Positions 12,301-23,400 of a stretch of 64,000 nucleotides of DNA are shown piece after piece. Source of the DNA: Mastigias papua (taxonomy: Eukaryota; Cnidaria; Scyphozoa; Rhizostomeae; Mastigiidae). The translations under genes and the position numbers were made by a program. The notes beneath the pieces were generated by a model. It saw only the letters and a program-made list of their open reading frames with translations. It was not told the origin of the DNA and did not search any database. Each line of letters starts with the position of its first letter. The first letter of the stretch is position 1. Location: positions 3,905,840-3,969,839 of the forward strand of contig OZ025276.1 of the NCBI GenBank assembly GCA_964019165.1, in the 5' to 3' direction.

Positions 12301-13009
12301 ATGAATCAGAATATGAACGTCCAGTTGGCTTTGGTTCATCTTCGTCATTACTAACAATAAGGGACTGTAACTATACTTCTTCTCCAGTAGCTCTTACTAC
12401 ACTGTCAAACCTGGAGGCTCCATTTGACAGCATAGATGATTTATGTAGTTGAGTTGTCATGTGCATGACATTATCTTGGCATGGTACTGAAGTGGTTTGC
12501 CGTTGCCTTCTTCAGAGCAGTTCCCATCTAACTAGGGCTATGTCCATCTACCTTGGACTGTGACAGATGCTGTTGTATCTTGGATGATATCCTCCACCGT
12601 TGCCACTACAGTACCGCTGCATCCCAGTACTGGTTGGTTTGAAATCAAAGTTTTCCTTCTCCTAGACGGCCTGTCTTAACAGGACTGATGGGTGCCATCT
12701 ACCCAGTGACAGTTGGTTAATCCCCAGGGCGTATCCACTTACACAGGTGGGCCTGCAGGAGAAACCTCTTTGGGGGCTGTCACTCCTCCCACGCCATGAT
12801 ACCTCGTTAGTTAAATCCAGGGAGCACCACGAGGAGGTGAGGTTTGGCTGTTGTATGTGTGACTGGGAAAGCTACTCAACGTTTCACCTTCTTGACCTGT
12901 GTTTCCACAAACCTATCCCAGGCAGGATGTTAGTATAACTAAACTAAGACTAATACTAATCTTGCTAGTATTACTAATCAACCTACTAGGACACACGTAC
13001 CTATACTCC
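9399..13009 (-). mobile_element. RTE-clade non-LTR retrotransposon, near full length
   Basis: The target duplication CCCTGGTGCTCAT occurs at 9386-9398 and 13010-13022. The 3' tail is a (TGA)n run, read as ATC repeats at 9396-9416 on the plus strand, the usual end of RTE elements. The upstream 750 bp form a 5' region that contains, on the minus strand, GAAGAAGGCAACGGCAAACC, a block resembling RTE/BovB leader sequences. The element is inserted within the outer Harbinger remnant. Confidence 0.85.
9416..12220 (-). pseudogene. RTE endonuclease-reverse transcriptase, one frameshift
   Basis: The polyprotein drives target-primed reverse transcription. An apurinic-type endonuclease domain opens it (GISEMRW, VYAPT, VGDWNSKVG, SDHELL). 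The reverse transcriptase follows (NKSPGVDN, AGFRKGRGT, FIDYSKAFD, GVRQGCILSP, and the active site MRYADDTTL). The frame stops at 9929 and resumes at 9922 with a KKLAHVIKNHDLALK segment, so a single indel separates the RT palm from the RTE-type C-terminus (FLYGCESWT, YFGHIMR, RGRQRMRW). Coding similarity also extends upstream of 12220 (TIGTWNVRS), so the first ATG may not be the true start. Otherwise the domains look complete. Confidence 0.85.
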
Positions 13010-13145
13010 CCCTGGTGCTCATAGCCTTCCACAATCGTCGAACCCAGACACGAAGTTTGCTTTGTTTTGTCTTGAGTAAAACAGCAGCAAATAACTGGTT
13101 TTGTAAAGCCAATGCAACAAGTATGTCATTTTGATTAGATGCCAT
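13010..13145 (-). pseudogene. Harbinger-like transposase N-terminal scrap
   Basis: From an ATG at 13145 the frame reads ASNQNDILVALALQNQ and then KLRVWVRRLWKAMSTR, the kind of basic W-V-R segment that opens PIF/Harbinger nucleases. It is cut by the RTE insertion at the target duplication, and stops follow beyond it. It is part of the outer remnant. Confidence 0.45.
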
Positions 13146-13659
13146 CTCAGCCCTCTGAGACCCCAGGTTACATATATGACACATACTTTTGTAACAGTCG
13201 CAGATATTTATTCCGGACATGTTAAGTTACACAACAATCACAATTTGAAGACTGTTACATGAGGTAGTTACTCAGGAGATCCAATCACAAGTGCCTAACT
13301 CCAGCTATAGTGATCTGTTGTCTAAGGCCGCGGTCACACTAGACTTTTAAGCATGCTTTCTTCAAAGGTGTTGTGCTAATCTCCTTGCTAAATGTTTCTG
13401 GAATTTGGTCGGCTTTTGGGATTCTCAAAGCAAATTCCTTTAATCCGCAAGGATGCTCGGTAGCCTCCCAAAACCAATCTAATTACCTGTTAAGCGTTCT
13501 AAATAAATAAATCCATGCTGCTCTGTTTCCTACTTCTGACCATGTTCTGACGTTTCCTTGGGGTTGGCATGAAATGAAATACACGCGACGAAAAATTGTT
13601 TCATTAGCAAACTTTCACTGAGCACTCTAAAGAAGCAAAAGTCAAAGTATTGTTCAAAC

Positions 13660-14586
13660 ATGTCGTACCCTTACAGTTTTCCAGGCAGTTCTCGGGAAAA
13701 CAACTATCCACCGCATTCGTTTCAGTATAGAATGTACATGCAGCAAATGGAATTTGAATGTTATCAAAATGAACGTTTGGTATTGAATCCAGGGAATGCG
13801 CTCGAGTCAAGCAATGGGAAAAAGGAGAAAGAGGGTAAAAATTGTCGCTGGTCCGAGAGGCAAACAAGAAGCCTTATAAAAGAATGGAAGGATAATGTTA
13901 CAGAGCTGGAAAGCAGTCGAAATAGACAGGCATGGTTAAAAATTATAAGTAATGAAAATAAAAACGGGCCGGATAAAACTGTCGACCAAGCCAAGAAGAA
14001 ACTTTCAAATTTAAAAGATGCATATAAAAAAGCAAAGGAGAACAATAGAAAGAGCGGTGCAGCTCCAGAGTTTCCTCCATTCTTTGAGGATTTTGATGAA
14101 ATTTTGTCATGCAGGCCAATCGTTGAGTTGGATTTAGTGAAAGAAGTTGGGGTAGCTGTTGTGAGGGATACATCTTGTGAAGATAGAGTTGTGGTAGAAA
14201 GGGGGGTAGAGGATGTGGAATTGGTAGAGGAACTAAATCAAGAAGGCAATAGAACTGATGATAGGTGCGGTGATCATTATGCTGATGAAGTTTGCGATGA
14301 GGATGAAAGTAATGATGATGCTGATAATAATGGTAATAAGAAGAGGAAAAAAAGAATGAGCTGTACAGGAAAAAATGGTGAAAAGGCAAAAAAAAGTCAA
14401 AGAGAACTTCAAAGATAAGTTTCTGGAGATGCATGAAAGGCAGATGGAAGCATTAAAGGAATCAGATCAGAGGAATAGAGAGTTTTTGGTGCAACTGGAA
14501 GAACAGCAGAGAAAAGCAGCCATTGAAGAAAAGAATGAGATAGAGAGTTTTTCATGCAGTTGGCAACTCTTTTGGCTAAAAAGTAA
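13660..14586 (+). pseudogene. Harbinger A Myb/SANT-like partner protein
   Basis: This is the accessory DNA-binding protein of a Harbinger element. In this family it binds transposon ends and helps bring the transposase into the nucleus. The Myb/trihelix-like domain spans about residues 60-150 (CRWSERQTRSLIKEWKDN, then DQAKKKLSNLKDAYKKAK and FFEDFDEIL). An acidic stretch and a basic KKRKKRM follow. The frame shifts near an eight-A run at about 14385-14395, then continues as a charged coiled-coil (MHERQMEALKESDQRN), then shifts again near 14550 to end QLATLLAKK at 14586. With two indels it is probably dead. Confidence 0.75.
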
Positions 14587-14976
14587 TGTTTACTACAATC
14601 AGCTACGATGTCATTTTCTTATAAAACTTTTACTTAGTTACTTAGTTATTACGATTATAGATATATGTTACTAACTTAGGAAGCAGTCATTATTAATAGC
14701 AGGGAGGGATGGAAGCATTATGAGGATATCAGTAAAAAAATTTAGACCCCCGCATCCTAGATTTCAGGAAAACTGATAGATAATGAAGCTGAAATCTACC
14801 AATGGCACCCTAATAATTTCAAAAATATTTCCAAAAGAATAAAAAGTTAGTATATTTGTTTTCAGACCTTAGCCCAATGTCTTCTTAAAATTTCAGACCT
14901 TAATAACATTATATTAAGGATTTTCAGATTCCTGCAATAATTTCTGACTGCTCCCTTACATATGATTCTTTTAAAT

Positions 14977-16256
14977 TCAATTGTTTCTTAGAAAATTTTT
15001 TATCAATGTACGAAGATTTGCACCATTGTTTTCAACAGCATCTTCGTTTATTGCTACGTTGCCTTGTTGCTCACGTTCAATAACACGCGCAATGAATTCT
15101 TCGTCTTCCACTTCATCCCCATTTTCTTCACATATATTATGAAGGACACAACAAGTTATTATTGTATATACAACGTTGCTGGTTCTATTATCAAGCCTTT
15201 TTACTAGGCATCTCCAACGTGCTTTCAAAATCCCAAACGCTCTCTCCACAATGGACCTAGCAGAAGAAAGAGTTCTGTTGTATTTTATTTCCGATCTCGT
15301 CAATGTGCCATTATCAGAGTACGGTTTTAAAAGCCAGCTGCTGAGGGGATATGCACCGTCGCCAATAATGAAGGGTTTTACTGGCTGATTAGCTATATAT
15401 GCAAGTGGCCTATTCAAATTATCGCCCCTTTCCGCTGTATGATAAAGAGAACTAGCACGTAAAACCCTTGCATCGTGAAAGCTGCCTGGAAAGCCTGTTG
15501 AAACATCCATAAATTTCACTTTTCCATCCACTACAGCTTGCGTATTTATTGTGAACTTCTGCTTTCTGCAGAAGTAGTCAATAGGTGCATTTTCAGGTGC
15601 AACGATTTCTACATGTGTGGCATCAATCGCTCCTATAACTTGTGGGATTCTACATATCTCTGAAAATTTTTCCAAAGCTATCGAAGTTTCTCTCTCATTT
15701 CTGGGAAACTTTATGAAATTGCATGCTCGTTTCGAAATAAATTACAAAATTGTTTGGTGATATAAACTGCGCTAGACTTTCCAACACCAAAAACAGCAGC
15801 AGTTGATCTAAAACTGTTTCCTGTCGAAAGTCTCCATAGCGCAATAGCCACAGGTTTTTGGATCGTAATCGCCTTTCTACAGTTAGTGTCGCTTCTTACC
15901 ATATCGCCAGCAACAATATGTAAAATATCATTGACTGAACATTTAGAAAAGCGAAACTCTTGTTTCCAATAATCATCGAAGGTATCAAACTCTACATTAC
16001 CCCATAGTCTATCGAACCATAGCTGAGGCCTTTCAAGTGACCAAACCCGCTTTGCTTTTAGAAGTAAATTTGCTTCCTTTAAAACCCAAAAAGCATGGCA
16101 GCTGCTCATTGATAAAATGACACGGTTCGTTCGTGCTCTGGCCAATAAAAAAGCTCTCTTTGCCATGATCTGTCTTTTCCTAATAGCTGATGCTCTTGAA
16201 TATGCAATAAATCGATAAACCATGGCGAGGAACAAGATAGATGATTCGAACTCCAT
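14977..16256 (-). pseudogene. Harbinger A DDE transposase, one frameshift
   Basis: A DDE_Tnp_4-type nuclease that would cut the element out and paste it at TWA. The N-terminal part (15711-16256) has FSKCSVNDILHIV and the helix-turn-helix-like VAIALWRLSTGNSFRSTAAVFGV. After a frameshift near 15705, the catalytic half (14977-15675) carries D18 (GAIDATHVEI), D106 (IIGDGAYPL) and E144 (SIVERAFG), counted from the methionine at 15675, so the triad is intact. The C-terminus has the usual CCVLHNICE motif. The approximately 390 bp between its end and the partner gene have no coding signal. Confidence 0.85.
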
Positions 16257-16978
16257 TATGATAACAAATAAAGAAACATTTCAAATTGGCGCAAATATGG
16301 AAGCTTACTAGAGGGGCATTGGCGGGAAATGTACTCTGCGTGTTATCAATGTGCATACACATGCCGACAAATTTTGTCATTAGCAAACCTTCTATGAACA
16401 CTGCATGTTATCAATTTACATTTGATTAAGCATCCTTGCAAAAACTCGTATGTGACCGGTTTGCATGATTTAAGAACATATACGGATTAGCAATAAGGAT
16501 GCTTTAAAAAGTATAGTGTGACCGCGGCCTAAGTCCTAGAAGAAGTGGATATAGTTTGGGATACTTCCGTTAAAAATAGTACATGATTGTAGTGTGTACA
16601 TAACAACTGGATGATACAAAATACACAGGTACTACATTCTTTGTAGAAACCACTTTGCTTCCTAGGAAGCATCTCCTTTAGAAGCATGTTACGTATATGC
16701 CACTGTGGGCTTAGGCCATCATAGAATCATTCATTTCCTTCAGACTTACTTCTTAGTGATAACAAAAGTAGAAGTGATTTTTTGCTGTATAGCCAAGCAG
16801 ACGAAGACAAACTGATGCACTTGCTGTTTAAAAATACAGTATACTTCCTATAATGACCTATTTAATACAAAGTTGACTGGAACATATAGATTTTTTCTGT
16901 AACTTTTACTTTACTTATAACAATCTTGTTTGTTATATTATTAATGGCAACAGAGCAGGCGATTTTATTGATAACAGC

Positions 16979-18840
16979 ATGGCTGGAAGAGGCAAGTCAA
17001 GATTTATAGGACTCAAAGTTGCCCTTGAATTCATACCAAGTGGAGATGACAGTGAAACTGAATGTGGCTATGAAGATGATGAAAGTGATGACAACTTTGA
17101 GCCAGAAGTTAGTGTTACCTTCTGTAGTGATGATGATATGGCTATAAATGAAGATAAGCTAAAAGCAACAAAACCAGTCTCCGTCACACCAGAAGAACCA
17201 AGTAAAGTTCCACATGTTACTTTAGAAAATGATGAAGTACAGACTTCAGATGAAGAAGCTCAAGAGGATTTTATCACACATAAACAAAAAGTGCATCAGA
17301 AGATGATATACCATTGGTGCAAGAAAGAATATGAAAGTGAAACACTAGTTTTTGAAGGTGAGCAAGTACCCCCTCCAGCTGATGGGTTTGTGGGAACACC
17401 ATTGCAATACTTTAAGACATTTATTAGTGATGAAATGGTACAACTTGTTGTAGATAATACAAACTTGTACAGTGTTCAAAAGAATGGTAAGTCTATCACA
17501 ACCACTACCAAGGAAATGGAGCAAGTATTTGGTATGTTCTTCCACATGGGAATTGTTTGTATGCCTGGAACTCGTGTCTACTGGGAAAATGAAACTCAGT
17601 ATGGTCCTGTCGCTGATATAATGAGTAGGAACAGATTTCAGTCACTGTTAATCCTAATTCATTTTGTTGATAACTTGGGAGTTTTTGATGTAACAAAAAA
17701 AGCAGATAAGTTGTGGAAAATCTGCTCTTGGTTAGCAATGCTGTGGTCTACTTGCTTGAAGATTACAATGGAAGAGACAAATTCAATTGATGAAATGATG
17801 GTATCCTACAAAGGCACTTTTAGTGGAATTAAACAGTACATGAGAGGGAAGCCACATCCCTGGGGATTCAAAATATGGTGCAGGACAGGAGTGAGTGGAA
17901 TGCTGTATGATTTTGATGTATACCAGGGAGGACATGCTGCCAAAAGAAAAACAAATGAGCTGGGACTTGCAGGTGATGTGGTGATGAACTTGTGCTCAAC
18001 ATTGCCAATACAAAAAAGTACAAGATCTTTGCAGATACTTTTTTCACTGGTCTCCCACTTCTTGAAAGGCTGCATGAAAGAGGCATTCAGTATGTAGGTA
18101 CTGTTCGCCCAAACCGACTACCAGGCTGTGATTTGGCAAGTGACAAGGAGTTGCACAAGAAAGGAAGGGGTTCATATGACTGGAGGGTAGAACAGAAAAG
18201 CAATATAATAGCTGTGAGGTGGTATTACACAAGAGCAGTTACAATGTTGTCAACATATGTTGGGCCAGAACCAGTTGATAAAGTAAAACAGATGGGATAG
18301 GTCCAGAAAGGAGTTTATTGAAGTACAAAGGCCACTTATAGAGTCAGAATACAACCAGTCTATGTGTGGTGTGGATCTCTTGGATTCATTGTTGGCTAAA
18401 TACAGATACCCTATGAAGCCAAAAAGGTGGTACATATATATTTTTTGGGTCACTCTTAAAATAGGTGTAAGTATGTGTGGCTATCTTATCGCCAAGACTG
18501 TACGTTACTTAGAGTTCCTGCAAAACAAGTCATGAATCACAGAAAGTTTCAAGCACATGTAGATTCACCATTAACTCATGTCAATGTAGGAGCCAAGAGG
18601 ACACATGGACCACCATCACCATGTCAAAAACGCAAAATGCCAGCACCTAGGAGAATATCAAAAGGTCCAACCATAGATGTGCAGAAAGATGAGCTGGCAC
18701 ACTGGCCTATAAAAGTAGAAAAGAGAGGATGCTGCAAACTGTGCAAGGAGAACAACACAGATACTCCTTGTGAAAAGTGTGAAATAAGGCTGTGTTTCAC
18801 AGAAAAGCGTAACTGTTTCAAGCAATTTCATGTAGCATGA
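16979..18840 (+). pseudogene. piggyBac B transposase, multiple frameshifts
   Basis: A cut-and-paste transposase for TTAA sites. An acidic N-terminus (residues 22-60) precedes the core (FFHMGIVCMPG, IMSRNRFQSLL). The first catalytic aspartate is D271 (SIDEMMVSYKG). The frame shifts near 17990, after which the second aspartate is seen in IFADTFFTGLPLL. It shifts again near 18300 and the third lies in MCGVDLLDSLLAKYR. A further shift near 18470 leads to VWLSYRQD and a Cys-rich C-terminal zinc domain (CCKLCKE, CEKCEIRLC, ending at the 18838 stop). All catalytic residues can be found, but at least three indels make it inactive. Confidence 0.85.
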
Positions 18841-19361
18841 GGAATTTCGCCTCACAAGAAATTACTATTTTAAAACTATATGTGTATACAAAGAAAAAAT
18901 TCCATGAGGTTCAGTTCAACTTTTTATATTTTTGCTCTAGTTTTGTCGATGTTATAGAAGAGACTAATGGCAACATAATAAAAATAAGATTCCTATAGTC
19001 ATTGTGCAGATTTTATTTCTTTGAAATACTGGTATTGTGGAGTATTTGTTGCCTTCATTTTCACATTTGAAGCTGCCACTCAAAGCCAATGTGACATATA
19101 TGTAACAACTCAGAAATACATGAAAGAGAGGTCAAAATTTTACAACACTATACATTCTAGTTTGTATACCATATGACAAAGATAAAATCATGCTTTTGAA
19201 TTGTTCTCCTTTGCTTTAAGACTGCTTGGGTTTCAGAGGGTTACATTTGTTTTCATAAAAACGCTTGATGACACACTATATGTGAACACATCTCATGCCT
19301 TTTTTTCGCACAGTGACGTGATGTGCCGCATCATGACGCATCAAGTGTGACTTCAGGTTTA

Positions 19362-20011
19362 GTCCATAGCTGAAGATTTCATTTTAGTAGACAACTGAAC
19401 CGTAGTGTTCAAGTATGAATGAAGAGGTAGGGTCTGATGGGCTAAAGTAAGTAAGCGAGGCTAGTATGGGTAAATGGGTGCTAATGCCGTTTCTCACCTC
19501 TCTGGAACTATAGGGTATATGGGCATGAGTTATATACCAAACGATAGCTCTCAACTAGCTCTTTCATATGAGACTATCCATCAACAGATCGGACCATATC
19601 TTTCACCCAACTGACATGAAATCCTGTCCATGTTATGGCGACCATCTGCTGACAGCCATGAAAAATATGACAGCCAAAACTGATAAATACCTGCTATGTC
19701 TTACTGTATGTTAGGCCTACCTGTGGGCTATAGCTTCAAGCAACAACCTCTACAGACAATATAATGACACTTACCATGAGTGTGAATATGGCTGCATATT
19801 CCTAACAACATGGAGCCTGTCATGCATCCTTGGTGCCAAAGGTGTTCTAGTTATTGTGTGCTGGTGGCGCCAAAGATCACAGGGAAATTATGGCGCCAAG
19901 CAACCACATAGTCAGAGGAAAGCTTTGACAAATACAAAATATATTTTCCAACAAAGCAAAAGAATACAAGAATACAACCAGTTATGAACAACCTGTGCCA
20001 TGAAAACCGTC
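19362..20011. other. no gene seen
   Basis: About 650 bp between the outer Harbinger remnant and BEL A. There are no long frames or clear repeats. It may be original host sequence. Confidence 0.4.
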
Positions 20012-20016
20012 TTCAT

Positions 20017-20400
20017 TTTTATCAATGTAACCCCGATCCTTCCTAAGTCCACCGCTTTCAATATGGGCAATTGATAGCCTTTCATGCGCCGTTCGGTTCA
20101 GGCCAGTCCAATAGGTACTAACCCATGAATGTTGATTTTTGAGAATAAATGTTTATATAAATGTTGGATAAATATGAATAAAAGTGGATATAAATGTATG
20201 TAAAGTTACTTAATGTTTGTAATGTCCTTCCCTTTTTGTTATCTTTCAGTTCTTCTCTCTTCCATCAATCTATCTCTCTCCTCCATCAATCTATCGTTCA
20301 TTCCTTTCTGCGAGCACGCTGTAATATGATCTCTACATGAGATCTATTGAACAAAACTAAACAATAGTACGTTAACCAAAAATATTCATAATATGCAACA
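20017..20400 (-). repeat. BEL A 3' LTR
   Basis: On the minus strand it starts TGTTGCATATTATG and ends ATTGATAAAA, an atypical end lacking terminal CA. It is preceded on that strand by a GGGGGGAGTG purine tract (20401-20410). Confidence 0.9.
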
Positions 20401-20412
20401 CACTCCCCCCGA

Positions 20413-23400
20413 TCAAACGATAATGTCGTCTTGATCCCTAGTCAATATGTCCCTAATTCTTTCTCTTGCTTCCACGGCTGTCAATCGTCTGTCTCTTTTA
20501 CTATCCATTCCTGAGGACTGTATGCTATCAGCTTTCTGATCTTTCATGTGACTTTTTTCTGTTCTACTTTCCAATGGATGCAGATGCTGTACAGATCTTT
20601 CCATGATCTTTGGCTTTTCCTTAACTATAACTCTGACTCGAGCTCCCTTTAGTATGCCGTCATGTGATTTGATCAGTGACTCTACAACTCCTAATTTCCA
20701 CTTAGAGCGATGGTTGTTTGATGATACCAATACTACTTCATCTTCTGTTACTTCTCTTCCTGTGTTTTCGTTCATTTTGTGGTACTGTCTAAGTGTGATG
20801 AGATATTCCTGATGCCATCTATTCCGTAGATCCTCGCATTTCTTACAAATGTATCTATATCTTTTGGCTACATTGTTACTTTCTTTGAAATCGCTCTCTA
20901 CCAACTCTTCTGCAATGTGTGGCATTATTTCACCGTTGATTAAATCTGATGGAGTTAGTGCCCTTTGGATATCTTCTCCTTGATATGTTATAGGCCTATT
21001 ATTCATTGAAGCTTCTATTTTGCAAAGTATGACTTCCAGCTCATTGAACTGCAGTCTCGCATTTCCTAATGGTTTCTTTAAACATGATTTAAGTATGGCA
21101 ACCATTCTTTCATAAAATCCACCCCACCAAGGTGACAATGGAATGTTAAACTTCCACTGCACTTCATGCCTTTGCAACAATTCTTGCACGTCTGTCCCCT
21201 TACTCAAGTTTTTAATCCAATCCGATGTTTTCTTGAAGGTCCTAGCATTGTCGCTGATGACACTTGATGGTGCACCCTTTCTTGCAAAAAATTTTCGTAG
21301 CTCTAGCTTCAATGCGTCTGAAGTTGTATTTTTCATTAGAGCAAGATATACTCCCCTTGTAACAGCACAAGAAATTAACATCACATAAGTCTTCTCCATA
21401 ATTCCCTGTTCTGATAAAATAAACAATGGTCCGGCAAAATCTATTCCGATTCGTTCGAATGGTCTTGATTGCGTTACTCTAGCTGATGGAAGATGTCCTA
21501 CTGTGGCAGTAGAGAATGGTCGGCTCTTTACTTTCAAACAATTTGTGCAACCACGAATCACTTTCTTTACTTCTTGTCTTCCTTTGACAACCCAATAGTT
21601 CTGTCTAAGCTCTGCAAGTGTTTGGTTCTCACCACTATGAAATACTCTAACATGACATGATCTGATGATTAAGTGTGTCAGAGGGTGATGCTTGGGCAAC
21701 AAGATAGGGAATTTTGTTTCTTCACTTAAGTTAGCTTGATTCAACCTTCCGCTACAACGCATAAGTCCATCTAACTCTGTAACACCTAGTGACTTAGCAA
21801 TGTCAATGAATTTGATGTTTTTCTTCAACTCTGATTGTACTGACATGATCCACAATTTCCTTGACTCCTGAATGTCTTCTACCTGAATGCCATTGAAAAT
21901 TTTGACTTTGTTTTTGCAATTTCTGATGAATCTTAATACCCATGATGTTATTATATAAACTTTATTCTCTGAACTGTATTTGCTTAAGTCTATGAGCTGT
22001 TCTATCCCATTTCCCTGTCCATTATAATTGACTTCGACTGTTGTTACAACAACTATTTTTCTTTCCTCCTTTTCACTTTCCTCTGTCCTTTTCACAATAG
22101 TCCTTGGCCATCTGTCCTTATCTTCTCTTATCCAATGCGGCCCTTGCCACCACAACGAACTTTGTTGTAGTTTTACTACAGACATTCCTCGTGATCCAAG
22201 ATCTGCAGGGTTTGCTTCTGTCGGACAATGTCTCCATTCCATCCCTTTCGTTTTGCAAAGGATTTCGTTTACTCTAGTCGAAACGACTTGCTCCCACTCG
22301 TGCTTGTTTGCGATCCAACATAATGTTGTACAGCTATCAGACCAAAGATGCGCTAATACAGCTTCATATCCCAGTGCCTGCTTCACTGTCAACATCAACT
22401 TAGAAAGGATTCTTGCGGCCATTAACTCTAACCTTGGAATTGAGGTTTCTTTCATTGGTGCTACTCTCGTCTTGGCTGTGATAAGTGCTGAACATGTCCC
22501 TGTGCTCTTTTTTGTCACTAAGTACACACATGCGCAATATGCATGCTTGCTAGCGTCTGCGAATCTGTGCAACCATCTGAATTCTATTTTGTCTTCTACC
22601 ATCAACTTAAGACTTCTGCTGAACATGATTTGTTTGGCTTCATTTAACTCTTTTGTCCAGTGAACATAGCGTTTCTCTATATCACTTTCTACCCTTTCAT
22701 CCCACCTTTTCTTTGACTTGCAAACATCTTGAAGCATGATTCTTCCTTTGATTGTAACAGGACTAGCTACTCCTAATGGATCAAATATCTCTGATACCCT
22801 ACTCAGCATGTTTCTCTTTGTCACTGTCCTTTCAATCCTGAATTCTGATGTATTACTCTCAAGTTTTATAGCTAGCTTGTCATTCTTTTGGTCCCATTTC
22901 AACCCCAAAAGCTTAGTGCTATCTTTCTCTAGCTCTATCTGTCTTGCAAATGATTGAACTTCTGTAGTTTGACTCTTGGTTATGAATTCTCTGACCTTTT
23001 CATTGCTAGAATTCCATTTTCTTAGGGTAAAACCTCCTTCTTTCAAGCGTGCACTAGCCTTTTGAAACATTATTATTCCATCTGCAACTGTGTCACACCC
23101 TATGATAGCGTCATCTACATATAAACTCCTCTTTAACCTCTGAACAAATTCTCAATCTTCTTCCTGATATTTTGCTAAGTGATGATTTAAAGTCCCACAT
23201 AAGAGGAAAGGACTTGGCCCCACCCCAAAAATGACTCTAGTGAATCTGTATTCTTTAACTCTCTTGTTGTCATCATTCAGATCTTCAAACCAAAACAGCC
23301 TTAAGTAATCTCTATCATCCTTGTCTATCTCTATCTGCAGAAACGCTTTTTCAATATCTGCAACCAACAGTATAGGGTGAGCATGCATCCGAAGCAAAAC

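Larger units (their letters stand above)
13326..16529. mobile_element. PIF/Harbinger A, complete two-gene element
   Basis: Terminal inverted repeats begin GGCCGCGGTCACACTA and continue with ACTTTTTAAAGCAT-like sequence. The target duplication TAA lies at 13323-13325 and 16530-16532. The 3204-bp element carries a Myb/SANT-like gene on the plus strand and a DDE transposase on the minus strand, arranged convergently. It inserted into piggyBac B between its left end and its transposase. Confidence 0.9.
13151..19240 (+). mobile_element. piggyBac B, containing Harbinger A
   Basis: The left end CCCTCTGAGACCCC matches the right end (reversed CCCTCTGAAACCC). Inside each end lies a GTTACATATATG(A/T)CA motif, immediately inside on the left and about 130 bp in on the right, which is an asymmetric subterminal repeat as in piggyBac. 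Without the nested Harbinger the element is about 2.9 kb. Flanks are TCAG and TTAC rather than TTAA, so the target duplication has decayed or the ends are slightly misplaced. It sits about 5 bp upstream of the start codon of the outer Harbinger scrap. Confidence 0.65.
8988..19358. mobile_element. outer PIF/Harbinger-like remnant, split by two insertions
   Basis: TTA at 8985-8987 and 19359-19361 flanks termini that both contain TCACACTTGATGC, on the left after AGCCTACT and on the right, reversed, after ACCTGAAG. A TTA duplication and this terminus fit PIF/Harbinger. Only about 670 bp belong to it (8988-9398, 13010-13150, 19241-19358). The rest is the RTE element and piggyBac B. The middle piece encodes a Harbinger-like N-terminus. 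The termini match well over 13 bp and only loosely outside. Confidence 0.6.

Noticed and set aside
13943..14434. Minus-strand frame opposite the Harbinger A Myb gene
   Set aside because: Low-complexity shadow of an acidic and Lys-rich coding region.
22028..22663. 211-codon plus-strand frame inside BEL A
   Set aside because: Shadow of the minus-strand pol region, which carries all the motifs.
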